In this document: positions 28,785 to 36,902 of the stretch, one piece after another
Position numbering within the stretch: the first letter of the stretch is position 1
Layout of the letters: each line of letters starts with the position of its first letter
Assembly (NCBI RefSeq): GCF_900103955.1
Contig: NZ_FNIL01000001.1
Location: forward strand, 558,001-622,000
Direction: 5' to 3'
DNA: 64,000 nt
From: Alkalicoccus daliensis
Lineage (GTDB): Bacteria > Bacillota > Bacilli > Bacillales > Salisediminibacteriaceae
Translations under genes and position numbers: made by a program
Notes under the pieces: generated by a model
What the model was told of the DNA's origin: nothing
The model's database searches: none
Seen by the model: only the letters and a program-made list of their open reading frames with translations

Positions 28785-29456
28785 ATGACCCCTATTGCTC
28801 ATAAACTAAAACCAGACTCTTTAATAACTTTAGCCGGTACTGTCGGTGTAGGAAAGTCAACTTTAACAAAAACTCTTGCAGAGACATTGGGCTTTAAAGC
28901 TGCTTTTGAAAAAGTAGATGGGAATCCATACTTGGAGGATTACTATCATGATTTTAAAAAGTGGTCTTTCCATTTACAAATGTATTTTTTAGCTGAAAGA
29001 TTTAAACAACAAAAGCAAATGCATGAAGAGGGCCTTGGATATGTACAGGATCGAAGTATTTATGAAGACGTAGGAATTTTTGCAAAACTGCAGTATGATC
29101 AGGGAAATATGACTTCCAGAGATTTCAATACATATCATTCTTTGTTTGAGGCGATGGTAATGAATCCATATTTTCCAAAACCAGATGTTTTGATTTACAT
29201 TAATGGATCTTTTGAGAGTATCATGGACCGTATCCATAGTCGTGGACGGCAGATGGAAATTGATACTCCTCCAGAATTCTGGAAAGATTTATATAACCGT
29301 TACCAGCAATGGATTGAAAATTTTCAGGAGTGTCCGGTATTGCATTTAGATATTGATAACTATGATTGCAACGATCTGGATTCCATGAGAGAGATTATTC
29401 GTGCAGTTGAAGCTCTGCAGGCCAGCCCTTCTTCCAAACACGTTATTTATAGATAG
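28785..29456 (+). CDS. dck: Deoxyadenosine/deoxycytidine kinase
   Basis: Phosphorylates deoxyadenosine and deoxycytidine. 223 residues from ATG 28785, which follows AAGGAGCGG; an in-frame extension to 28752 lacks a site. Seen: GTVGVGKSTLTKTLA, WSFHLQMYFLAERF, DRSIYED and the arginine-rich lid RIHSRGRQME. Follows dgk by 39 bp, and one terminator after it serves both. The substrate is assigned from resemblance to B. subtilis Dck (YaaF). Confidence 0.92.
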   Translation: MTPIAHKLKPDSLITLAGTVGVGKSTLTKTLAETLGFKAAFEKVDGNPYLEDYYHDFKKWSFHLQMYFLAERFKQQKQMHEEGLGYVQDRSIYEDVGIFAKLQYDQGNMTSRDFNTYHSLFEAMVMNPYFPKPDVLIYINGSFESIMDRIHSRGRQMEIDTPPEFWKDLYNRYQQWIENFQECPVLHLDIDNYDCNDLDSMREIIRAVEALQASPSSKHVIYR

Positions 29457-29580
29457 GCACAGGAAGGTGGTGCCCGCTTTCACTTATATTAGTAAATAAA
29501 TATTATATTCTTGTTTTACTTGAGGTATTTTGATCAGTAGTTAGTCATCATCTCTTTCCAGACTGCTATAAAAATGAAAG

Positions 29581-29632
29581 AAAACCGTTTCAATCTGTTT
29601 ATGTATACAAAACGGATTGAGGCGGTTTTTTA
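29581..29632 (+). terminator. Terminator of dgk-dck
   Basis: AAAACCGTTTCAATCTGTTT pairs (with G-U pairs) with AAACGGATTGAGGCGGTTTT around an 8-nt loop, followed by TTTT. Confidence 0.85.
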
Positions 29633-29840
29633 TGACTTCTGCAGTTACAGCAGCGAATGCTATTGCCTGCGCTTCCGGAGAAAACTTCCCAGCATTATAA
29701 ATGAATTAATACTCCACCTATGTTGCTTATCCAATTGATATCTCTTGTTTCTTTCTAAAAACAAAAAAGAAGCTTCTTATCTGGAATGCGGTAAGAGACA
29801 GTGCTCCCACCGGATGCTTTCCGGAGGGAACTTTCTCCTC

Positions 29841-30324
29841 AAGACGCCTGCGGAATAGAAAGCGTGAAGATTGATGGTTCGTCTCTAACTGCAGACGAAC
29901 TTTAAAAGCAGGAAGGAAGCCTGCCAAAGTCTTGCATCCAGGAAGATGGTCTTTCTTTGTCTTTCTTTGTCTTACTTGGATTGCTTGGATTAGCTGCATG
30001 GCCCTCTGCTTATTTTCAAGGGACAACTGAAGGATTTCTCTGCAGGAAGCGAATAAAAAAGAGCCGCAGGCGTACCTTTCTTATATCAACACCAGCTTTA
30101 ACAGAGACACTCATGCAGAAAGAAACTGCATCATGAAAGGTGAAAACTAATACTGCTGCGTAACGAAGGAGAGGACACCCAAAGGATCAGCGCCGTTCGA
30201 GAATCCATTTTGGTGGACGGTCTTTCCGCCAAAATTAGTCGAGAATAAGCCCTTGGGTAAGCCTCTCCGAAAGTGAAGCAGCAGTATTACTTCTTTTTAG
30301 CGAAACTTTTATTTCAAGGCAGCC
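29841..30324 (-). repeat. Dispersed intergenic repeat, copy B (core plus extension)
   Basis: Opposite orientation to copy A, otherwise closely similar. The core 30101-30324 holds a long imperfect inverted repeat: TAATACTGCTGC...GGAGAGG...CCCAAAGG (30148-30185) against 30250-30289. Inside is a second stem, ATTTTGGTGGA (30207-30217) with TCCGCCAAAAT (30225-30235). The extension (29841-30100) shares with copy A blocks such as CTGCAGAGAAATCCTTC (reverse complement here). It also has a small tandem duplication near 29951-29972. Confidence 0.9.
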
Positions 30325-30342
30325 TAAAGTAAAGCGTAAAAA

Positions 30343-30371
30343 AAGAACCCTTCTCATAAGAAAGGCTCTTT
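30343..30371 (-). terminator. Terminator of tatC
   Basis: On the minus strand AAGAGCCTTTCT pairs with AGAAGGGTTCTT (G-U pairs), followed by TTTTTT. Confidence 0.75.
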
Positions 30372-30380
30372 AATAATTTA

Positions 30381-31112
30381 TCAATATTTTTCATTTTCAA
30401 GTCTTTTCAATCGCTTTTTGTATACAACTTTAGAAAGACTGATACTCACTTCATATAAGAAAATTAGTGGTATTATTACGAGTATGTCAGATAAAAAATC
30501 CGGTGGAGAAACAAGTACACTTACAATTACAATTACAAAGTAAGCGTATTTTCTGTTTTTATGCATCCCCTGAGGAGTAATGGCTCCAATGGAAGTTAAA
30601 AACATTACTACCAGAGGCATTTCAAACAGTACACTAAAAGGTACTGTCATTCTTAAAATAAACTGAAAATATCGATCTGCTGTAAACACTGTTTCAAACG
30701 TTCCTGCTCCCAAGTTTAAAAGAAAATCTAATACGAGCGGCAGCACGATGAAATAACCAAATGCCAGCCCTCCTGCAAACAAAATAAAAGAAGCAGGTAT
30801 ATAAAGGCTTGAAGCCCTTTGTTCTTCAGGCGTAAGTCCCGGCTTAACAAAAAGCCAGAGTTGAAAGATAATAACTGGTACCGTTAATGCAAGCGCAGCT
30901 ACCGCTGCGATACTAAAATAAATTAATATGATATCCAGGGGGCCAAGCACTGCCAGTGCCGTATCTAAATCTCTCGTCAGCCAGGAATAAATATCCTGTA
31001 CAAATACAAAGGCCAGTATGAACGAAAGTATAAATGTACCAATAATTATTATAAGTCTTTTTCTTAATTCATCTAAATGTTCTACAATTTCCATATTATT
31101 TCCTGCAGCCAT
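30381..31112 (-). CDS. tatC: Sec-independent protein translocase TatC
   Basis: Core of the twin-arginine export pathway, binds signal peptides. 243 residues, six membrane helices (starting at IIIIGTFILSFILAFVF). Seen: conserved HLDELRKRL near the N-terminus, FVKPGLTPEEQR loop, and F..E of the FEMPLVVMFL helix. ATG after GAGGGAGAAGG. It follows tatA by 88 bp with an internal terminator-like stem, so its level may be lower than TatA. Confidence 0.95.
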   Translation of the reverse strand: MAAGNNMEIVEHLDELRKRLIIIIGTFILSFILAFVFVQDIYSWLTRDLDTALAVLGPLDIILIYFSIAAVAALALTVPVIIFQLWLFVKPGLTPEEQRASSLYIPASFILFAGGLAFGYFIVLPLVLDFLLNLGAGTFETVFTADRYFQFILRMTVPFSVLFEMPLVVMFLTSIGAITPQGMHKNRKYAYFVIVIVSVLVSPPDFLSDILVIIPLIFLYEVSISLSKVVYKKRLKRLENEKY

Positions 31113-31151
31113 GAAACCTTCTCCCTCAATCTATTTTATGAGCACAAAAGA

Positions 31152-31185
31152 GAAGCCAGCTCAAGCTTTTACTTGAGCAAGCTTC
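31152..31185 (-). terminator. Intercistronic hairpin between tatA and tatC
   Basis: On the minus strand GAAGC.GCTCAAG pairs with CTTGAGC.GCTTC around a 6-nt loop and is followed by TCTTTT. It looks like a partial terminator that would make tatA mRNA more abundant than tatC. Confidence 0.7.
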
Positions 31186-31200
31186 CCTTAAATGTTTTGC

Positions 31201-31380
31201 TTACTGCTGCTTTTTATTGTCTTTCTCGTCGTCCTGAGTCAAGTCCTTCGTAGAATTCCTGAATTCCTTGAGCGTTTCTCCCATCGCTTTCCCAATCTCC
31301 GGAAGCTTTTTAGGGCCAAAAATAACTAGCGCAATAACGAGAATTAATATTAAACCTGGAATACCAATACCGCCTAACAT
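31201..31380 (-). CDS. tatA: Twin-arginine translocase subunit TatA
   Basis: Forms the pore of the Tat pathway with TatC. 59 residues from ATG 31380, which has AAGGAGG 8 nt upstream; the longer frame to 31437 has no site. One membrane helix ([18 protein letters not shown]), the [10 protein letters not shown] hinge and an amphipathic, charged C-terminal helix. Short, as in TatAy/TatAd types of Bacillus that do not need TatB. Confidence 0.95.
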   Translation of the reverse strand: MLGGIGIPGLILILVIALVIFGPKKLPEIGKAMGETLKEFRNSTKDLTQDDEKDNKKQQ

Positions 31381-31706
31381 AACTTTAACCTCCTTGATCC
31401 TGCAAATGGATCGATAACTGGGTACATCATAACACAATTAACGTAATGGTACTAGGAGTAAAAAGTTACAGAACCATGAATTTTCGAATGCTAATAAACA
31501 TATGCACTTTCAAAAATAACCGTTCCTCAGAGTGGAGACAAATTCGAATACAAAGTATGTAAATATTGTAATGTGAATAGTGTTCTCCATCGCATTCAGG
31601 CGGTAACCTGAATGCTTGTTTTCAGCTTCTTCCGGTGACTCTTTTCCTGCTGCAGGCACGCCACATCAGAGCCAAATAAAAATACTTTTCAACACTCTGG
31701 TTAGTA
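31381..31706. other. 326-bp intergenic region upstream of tatA
   Basis: Carries the tatA promoter region and, at 31592-31615, a hairpin GCATTCAGG/CCTGAATGC with TTGTTTT after it on the plus strand. No coding sign; downstream end of the NRDE gene (minus strand) has no obvious terminator. Confidence 0.5.
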
Positions 31707-32459
31707 TTATTTATCCGGCTTAATTTGGAGCTGGAATTGATAGCAGACTTCTTTTTCCTGCGGCCGAAACGACCTTTCTATAAATGTTGCTACTCCATCA
31801 TTATTTACGAGTATAACAGTGGAACATCTTGTACCGTAATCTTCCATTTCAATAAAAGCAGGAGAAAGTGACCGTTCCAGTTCTAACCCTACCCCCGTAT
31901 CCGGGAGAACTTTATCAGGCCATTTTTCTTTTTTATACAATGCTGAAAAAAGTGCTTCAATTAATTGATTTTTCGGCAGATCCATAAACGACTCGAAATC
32001 TTTTTTCAATTGTGCTGTCTTAGGCCACTCTGTTGATAAATCTGCATTGGAAATTGTATGAATGCCTGTTTCTAACTTAATAAACTTATTCGTTTTGTTT
32101 GAAACATAATATAAATCTTTAATTGTGCCATAAAACATATTAAATCCACCAAACTTAAATTTCTTTTCCAGCAGAGAAGTTATCTCTCCTTCTTTCAGCC
32201 ATAATGGAATCAGCATTCCTCGTGAATATTCTGCCAATCCGTCTTCTTCGGGGGCTCTCACGTTTGTTAACGCACCGATTTTCCCATCCTGTGCAAGACC
32301 AAGCCAAGTTCCCCCCTGGGATAAATCCTTTCCTGCTACAAAATTCCCATTCCACCAGTGTGCTGAGGAGGCAGGTCTTTGAATAAACTCATCTCTGTTA
32401 GCAGCTAGTATAAACGGAAATGATTCATGAACCTGGAGAGCCGTACCAATAATACACAC
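31707..32459 (-). CDS. NRDE/TANGO2 family protein
   Basis: Family of cytoplasmic proteins with an N-terminal Cys nucleophile fold, some linked to haem or lipid metabolism. 250 residues. Start is taken as GTG 32459, so the mature protein begins with Met-Cys: the ATG at 32468 sits directly against GGGAG with no spacing, while the GTG is 9 nt away. Seen: LAANRDE (the family signature), GGTWLGL, ALTNVR and TRCSTVILV. A member of the family in B. subtilis is not one I can name. Confidence 0.8.
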   Translation of the reverse strand: MCIIGTALQVHESFPFILAANRDEFIQRPASSAHWWNGNFVAGKDLSQGGTWLGLAQDGKIGALTNVRAPEEDGLAEYSRGMLIPLWLKEGEITSLLEKKFKFGGFNMFYGTIKDLYYVSNKTNKFIKLETGIHTISNADLSTEWPKTAQLKKDFESFMDLPKNQLIEALFSALYKKEKWPDKVLPDTGVGLELERSLSPAFIEMEDYGTRCSTVILVNNDGVATFIERSFRPQEKEVCYQFQLQIKPDK

Positions 32460-33033
32460 ATGATTCATCTCCCTTTTTAGAATTGGTTTTCTATCACCTT
32501 AGATTATTAATTTTTACTTTATTAGAAATTTGAGAAACCGATATTTTTGTAGAATACAAAGCATCATTAACACAGCTGTAGCCATTATTCATCTACGCTG
32601 ACAAGTATATCAAGAACAGCAGGTAGATGTTTAATAATTTGCTTCATCCTTACAGTTAGTTATTAACAATTAATTGTTAAGTTCATTCTTTCAAAGCTGT
32701 GAAAAATTCAACGCCGAGCGATACAATACAATCTCTGAAAAAGACGTGGGCCAATTTCTGTTTTGTTCTTCCTTCTGTAAAGCCAAAGCAGATATAGGCT
32801 TCCCATTCGAATCCTTTAACACCAAAAGCGCTGACGAGGTGATTTTAAAAACCCCTACGGAAAAAGAAAGCTTGAAGATCAAAGATTCATTCAGGCCCTT
32901 AAACGAACCTTTGAGCTGGAGTATAGCCTGCCATGCTCATGCTCGTAAGCTGGCGGTATATGGTTTGCTCGACGGTCCCTTTTTTAAAAAGTAAAGACTG
33001 CTAAAGGGGTTCTCCACGGCAGGTGGATAAAAA

Positions 33034-33295
33034 GGAGCTGCAAGCGTACTATCCTCCTAACCACTCACGATTTTAACAGAGACACTCATGCAAAATTATT
33101 GCACCATGAAATATGAAAATTAATACTACTCTCTAACGAAGGAGAGGATACCCAATAGATGTGCGAAGTTAGAGAATCGATGTTTGCGGACATTCTTTTC
33201 ACCAAAATTAGTCGAACACAAACCTTTGGGTAAGCCTCTCTGAAAATGAAGAAGTACTATTATTTCTTTTTAGCAAAACTTTTATTAAGGCAGCT
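33034..33295 (-). repeat. Dispersed intergenic repeat, copy C
   Basis: Same orientation as B. Shared blocks: AACAGAGACACTCATGCA, TAACGAAGGAGAGGA, CACCAAAATTAGTCGA, TTTGGGTAAGCCTCTC, TTATTAAGGCAGCT. Diverged to perhaps three quarters identity with B; the inner hairpin is largely lost. Upstream of 33034 resemblance to the extension becomes faint. Confidence 0.8.
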
Positions 33296-33466
33296 TTTTT
33301 TATATACCCCCTGACTGCCTGATGTTATAAAATCTTTTAGTTTAAGTCGATTTCAATGAAAAATTTTTGCAAGGTCTGCAGTGTCCTGGACACTAACCGG
33401 GTCTTCCTTTGCCTAAGTCTCAGGACGTATCTATATACACCCTAATTATGCAGGACGCTGTGACAA

Positions 33467-33495
33467 TTGTATGGCGGTTAATGAGAGAGTATAAT
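33467..33495 (+). promoter_or_regulatory. Sigma-A promoter of the telA operon
   Basis: TTGTAT (33467-33472), 17-bp spacer, TATAAT (33490-33495), about 70 bp before the telA start. Confidence 0.6.
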
Positions 33496-33566
33496 GGGAA
33501 TGAAACTTATATAAGATAGCAGCGTATATAGAGTATTAATAGAAGAGAATTGGGAGGGGTATATAT

Positions 33567-34646
33567 ATGTCTGAACAAAATAACGAGTTTAATAACCCGC
33601 AGGAGCAGAACCCTATAAATGAAGACAATAACAATGAAAAACACCAGCCTGTTAACAGTGAAGCGGAAGCTATCGTTTCGGGATTGCGTGATACTTCCAA
33701 TATTGATAAGATCCTCGATTCCATCGGATCTTTAGGCACAAAAGAACAGGAAAAAGCTGGTGAGTCGCTGGAAGCACTCAAAAGACCAGTGAGTGATATG
33801 ATGAATGATCCTAATCACAGCCTGCCCGATCAATTGAGCAAACTGAAAGAAGTAGTAGCTGAGCTTGAACCGAACTATTTACAACAGGGAAAGTTCAAAC
33901 AGTTTTTATCAAAGGTAGCGCGCAAAAGTCCGATAGAAAAATATGCAAGAAAATATCAGTCTGTAGAGTCTGAAGTGGATACGATTATTGAAGCACTGCT
34001 TCATGGAAAAGACAAACTGCAGGAAGACACTGTCATGCTTCACCAGTTAAAAGGCGTGGCGCGGGAAAGGATCAGCGGATTAACAGAGCAGATTGAAGTG
34101 GGAAAACAATTAAATTCAATGCTGGAAGAAGAACTGAAGAAGCCTGAATGGAAAGATGACCCATCTCCAGTGCAGAAAGGCCAGCAGAAAGTTCTTTCCA
34201 GAGTGAAAAACATGCAGCAGGCCGTGCTTGTACTGCAACAGTCTCTTGCTTCGGTAGATATAATAGTAGAAAACAACGATAAGCTTGAAGAGGCAATATT
34301 CAACTCTATTACTATGACAAAAAATATAATTACTGTTACTGCTTCCATTCAACTTTCATTAAGTAATCAGCGTCAGGTAATTGATGCAGTACAGAATGTC
34401 AATAAATCAACTGAACAAATGCTTTTAAGTAACGCTGAAATGCTGAAAACAAATACAGAACAAACTTTAAAAACTCTGGAAGAGCCAGCTATTGCCCTGG
34501 AAACTTTCCGGAAAGCATATGAAGATGTTTATTCTGCAATTGAAATGACAGAGCAGTCCAATGAGCGTATTATTACTTCCAGCAAGAAATTCATTACTGA
34601 AATGGATGAACTAAACCAGCAGATGGAGAAAAAACTGCTTGAATAG
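33567..34646 (+). CDS. Toxic-anion resistance protein (TelA/YaaN family)
   Basis: 360-residue-class cytoplasmic, coiled-coil-rich protein of the TelA/KlaA family, linked to tellurite and other stress resistance. An acidic Asn/Gln-rich N-terminus (1-25) precedes the conserved part with SKVARKSPIEKYARKYQSV, LKGVARERISGLTEQ and SITMTKNIITVTASIQ. No membrane segment. ATG follows GGGAGGGG. It is first in a two-gene operon with a partner only 11 bp downstream. In B. subtilis yaaN follows xpaC and yceH is in the ter-like yceCDEFGH cluster; here the cluster is absent. Confidence 0.85.
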   Translation: MSEQNNEFNNPQEQNPINEDNNNEKHQPVNSEAEAIVSGLRDTSNIDKILDSIGSLGTKEQEKAGESLEALKRPVSDMMNDPNHSLPDQLSKLKEVVAELEPNYLQQGKFKQFLSKVARKSPIEKYARKYQSVESEVDTIIEALLHGKDKLQEDTVMLHQLKGVARERISGLTEQIEVGKQLNSMLEEELKKPEWKDDPSPVQKGQQKVLSRVKNMQQAVLVLQQSLASVDIIVENNDKLEEAIFNSITMTKNIITVTASIQLSLSNQRQVIDAVQNVNKSTEQMLLSNAEMLKTNTEQTLKTLEEPAIALETFRKAYEDVYSAIEMTEQSNERIITSSKKFITEMDELNQQMEKKLLE

Positions 34647-34657
34647 GAGGGTGAACT

Positions 34658-35635
34658 GTGGCGGTGATGAATTGGCGGGATAAATTAACTGAACAAAGCT
34701 GGCTGCTTCCGTTTCTGCCTAGTTATATGAAACCTCTGGATGAACCCGGCTTAATGAATGAGCATACAAGGGAATTTGTATACGAAGCAGAAGAATTTAT
34801 ATCTGACCTGGCAGCTTTATCCGAGCTGCCCCGGGTAAACAAAACATTTAAACGGAGCATACAGGGATTCACCTACAAAATTAAAATAAAACAGAGAAAA
34901 ATTCACGTGGAAATGATCGACACGCAAAAATCTGCTTCTGCGATGAAAAAACGCGTATTCATCACAATGTTCAGAAGCCATATTAAACAAGAGTCAGGGA
35001 CAGGCAAATTAATAGATTCCACTATTTATTTTCAAAAAGATGGGAAAACTCAGGTAAGAAGCGTAAGAAAACATCCTCTGTTTCAGTCTATTTTTTATCA
35101 CGTGCACAGACTCGACCTGTCAATCGCTGGAGAGCCTCTTCCTAAAGAGCTTCCACAATCTGAGCCCGTCGCGCAAAGTACAAATATGACCATTGCGCAG
35201 GAAGCAGCTTCTTTGGTGGATGCTTTGTCAGATGCACAAAAAAGATTCAAGCACCTGGATCATCCACTATTACTGCAACTAGATAAAATGTATGGTTCTA
35301 TGCAAAAGACTTCTGAAGAATATTCTTTACTCGATGTGGAAGAAAAACATCATCTTAAAAGGATGATTCTGCACGATATTCCCAATCTTCTGCAGACGTA
35401 CGATTCACTTTCCAATGAACAAAAAAAAGAATCTTATCCCAGAGTGCAGCAGTCTCTTTTAAACATGTTTCAATTTATAGACAAGCAGGCAAACGATCTG
35501 CAGGCTACTAGAATGGAGCGGATGGAACATCTATTGCAATTAAATGATTTGCGATATGACCCAAACCTGCCGCGGGAAAATGAAAAGACCTCTACCATGA
35601 TGCGCAGGCATCAAAAACAGATCGATAACGATTAA
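34658..35635 (+). CDS. Unknown partner of TelA protein, possibly XpaC-like
   Basis: 325 residues; function not known. Start GTG 34658, 6 nt after GGAGGG (ATG 34667 is an alternative). The first 150 residues are mixed helix/strand with a basic stretch (YKIKIKQRKIHVEMI). The last 120 (HPLLLQLDKMYGSM through LQLNDLRYDPNLP) are helical and remind of the C-terminal part of XpaC, which precedes a TelA-type gene in B. subtilis. The resemblance is by eye and weak. Soluble. The operon suggests joint work with the TelA protein. Confidence 0.6.
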   Translation: MAVMNWRDKLTEQSWLLPFLPSYMKPLDEPGLMNEHTREFVYEAEEFISDLAALSELPRVNKTFKRSIQGFTYKIKIKQRKIHVEMIDTQKSASAMKKRVFITMFRSHIKQESGTGKLIDSTIYFQKDGKTQVRSVRKHPLFQSIFYHVHRLDLSIAGEPLPKELPQSEPVAQSTNMTIAQEAASLVDALSDAQKRFKHLDHPLLLQLDKMYGSMQKTSEEYSLLDVEEKHHLKRMILHDIPNLLQTYDSLSNEQKKESYPRVQQSLLNMFQFIDKQANDLQATRMERMEHLLQLNDLRYDPNLPRENEKTSTMMRRHQKQIDND

Positions 35636-35636
35636 G

Positions 35637-35679
35637 AAAAAGGCTGGACATTCAATTTAAAATGTTCCAGCTCTTTTTA
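35637..35679 (+). terminator. Terminator of the telA operon
   Basis: GGCTGGACATT pairs imperfectly with AATGTTCCAGCT, followed by CTTTTT. Confidence 0.8.
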
Positions 35680-35826
35680 GATCTGCCGCCCGCATTGAAA
35701 TAATTTTTCTTTTCCCTCCTTTCCACGAACACTCAGTTAATCTCATTTGTTGTCTCCCCTCTTCCCATGATAAGATATGGTAAACAGCCTCTGCAGGCTT
35801 ATATGGATAGAAAATGAGGGATTTTC

Positions 35827-36792
35827 ATGGATAGAGAAACTGCAAAACAATATGTGAATAAATTCGTAGTAATTAATAAAGGACTATATGGAAAATATGT
35901 TGGTGTGCTAAACGAGATTATCAGTGAACCAAAAAAACCATGGTCTGGCAAGATTACAATAAAAGGTATATTATCAACCCCTTTATTAGATAAGACGGAA
36001 CAAAGTATGCTTCCACTTGCATACGAAAAAGATGAATCCGTCACTGTGAATGGAAGTAAGATAGATATTTATTCCGGTGATTTCAAATTATCCTATCGCG
36101 AATCCTTTGCGCAGGCGCTTAAGCGAGAATGGGATCAGGAAAGAGATATTCTTGAGCAGAAGGAAAATCACCTTCTTCTTATTCAGCAGGAACTTAAAAA
36201 ATGGCAGATGGAACACGTACTGGATCAAGCTTCCTATGTATATTATAAAGTAACTAAAAAAGGAAAAGATCTTTATATTTATGATGAGTTAAAAGAAGAT
36301 TCACTGCTATTGGATGGTTGTCCATTTGAATTTGAGATCCAAATAGATGCTGAATGGGTATCCGCCTGGTATGATTACGACCTGTTTTTCAGAACGGAAG
36401 AAGGAAATCAGCTTAAAGTAGCTGATGGGACAATGCTCCGGTTAAACAAAGAGCAGTTTGATCCTTATAAAATGCTCACAAATGAACTGGAACCTGCTTC
36501 TCTACAGGCACTTGAAAAAGGTTTAAAGCAGCTGAATATAGGTCATGAAAACTGTGTTCACTGCCATAACTCACTTTTAATTCAATTACTTGCTCCTCCT
36601 GAAGAAAAACAATTTAGCGGGGTTAACTTTATCTCCTATTCTACAGGATCAAATCAAATACTCGTACAGCATCACTACGAAAGAATCATCAAAGAAAAAG
36701 CGACGGATTATATTTTTGACCGCTTTGAGTTTACTTCGGATAAAGGCAGCCGCTCGATTGCCAGTTACACGACAGAAGTATCCCAGGATTAA
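35827..36792 (+). CDS. DUF2777-like protein
   Basis: 321 residues, monocistronic, ATG after GAGGG. N-terminus (residues 1-75: RETAKQYVNKFVVINKGLYGKYVG, then PKKPWSGKITIKGIL) resembles the DUF2777 family of Bacillaceae, an uncharacterised group. A Cys/His pair CVHCH lies at about residues 239-243. No membrane segment or signal peptide. Nothing in the neighbourhood hints at a role. Family name from memory. Confidence 0.6.
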   Translation: MDRETAKQYVNKFVVINKGLYGKYVGVLNEIISEPKKPWSGKITIKGILSTPLLDKTEQSMLPLAYEKDESVTVNGSKIDIYSGDFKLSYRESFAQALKREWDQERDILEQKENHLLLIQQELKKWQMEHVLDQASYVYYKVTKKGKDLYIYDELKEDSLLLDGCPFEFEIQIDAEWVSAWYDYDLFFRTEEGNQLKVADGTMLRLNKEQFDPYKMLTNELEPASLQALEKGLKQLNIGHENCVHCHNSLLIQLLAPPEEKQFSGVNFISYSTGSNQILVQHHYERIIKEKATDYIFDRFEFTSDKGSRSIASYTTEVSQD

Positions 36793-36822
36793 TCCAGACT
36801 TAAATTATTATAAATGCTTTGA

Positions 36823-36855
36823 AAAGACCTCGTTCAATGAACGAGGTCTTCTTTA
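36823..36855 (+). terminator. Terminator of the DUF2777-like gene
   Basis: AAGACCTCGTTC pairs with GAACGAGGTCTT, then CTTTAT. Bidirectional use for ydbT is possible. Confidence 0.85.
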
Positions 36856-36902
36856 TGGAATGGTAAACTGCTTTATGAAAATTAAGATTCAAAGAATCCT
36901 TA

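Larger units (their letters stand above)
29457..30380. other. 924-bp intergenic region with repeat copy B
   Basis: Between the convergent dck and tatC. Contains the dck terminator (29581-29632), an AT-rich stretch, repeat copy B (29841-30324) and the tatC terminator. A 99-codon frame at 29727-30026 lies inside the repeat and has no ribosome binding site or family; not called. Confidence 0.65.
32460..33566. other. 1.1-kb intergenic region with repeat copy C and the telA promoter
   Basis: Between divergent NRDE and telA genes. Contains repeat copy C (33034-33295) and a promoter at 33467-33495. A 106-codon frame at 32674-32994 has no ribosome binding site, no similarity I can see and an odd composition; it is not called. 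No other feature was seen. Confidence 0.6.

Noticed and set aside
29727-30026. 99-codon frame inside repeat copy B
   Set aside because: Runs through repeat sequence; the equivalent frame is not kept in copy A, and no start signals are present.
32674-32994. 106-codon frame in the 1.1-kb gap before telA
   Set aside because: No ribosome binding site, odd composition and no similarity I could see; it could be a decayed gene but nothing supports that.
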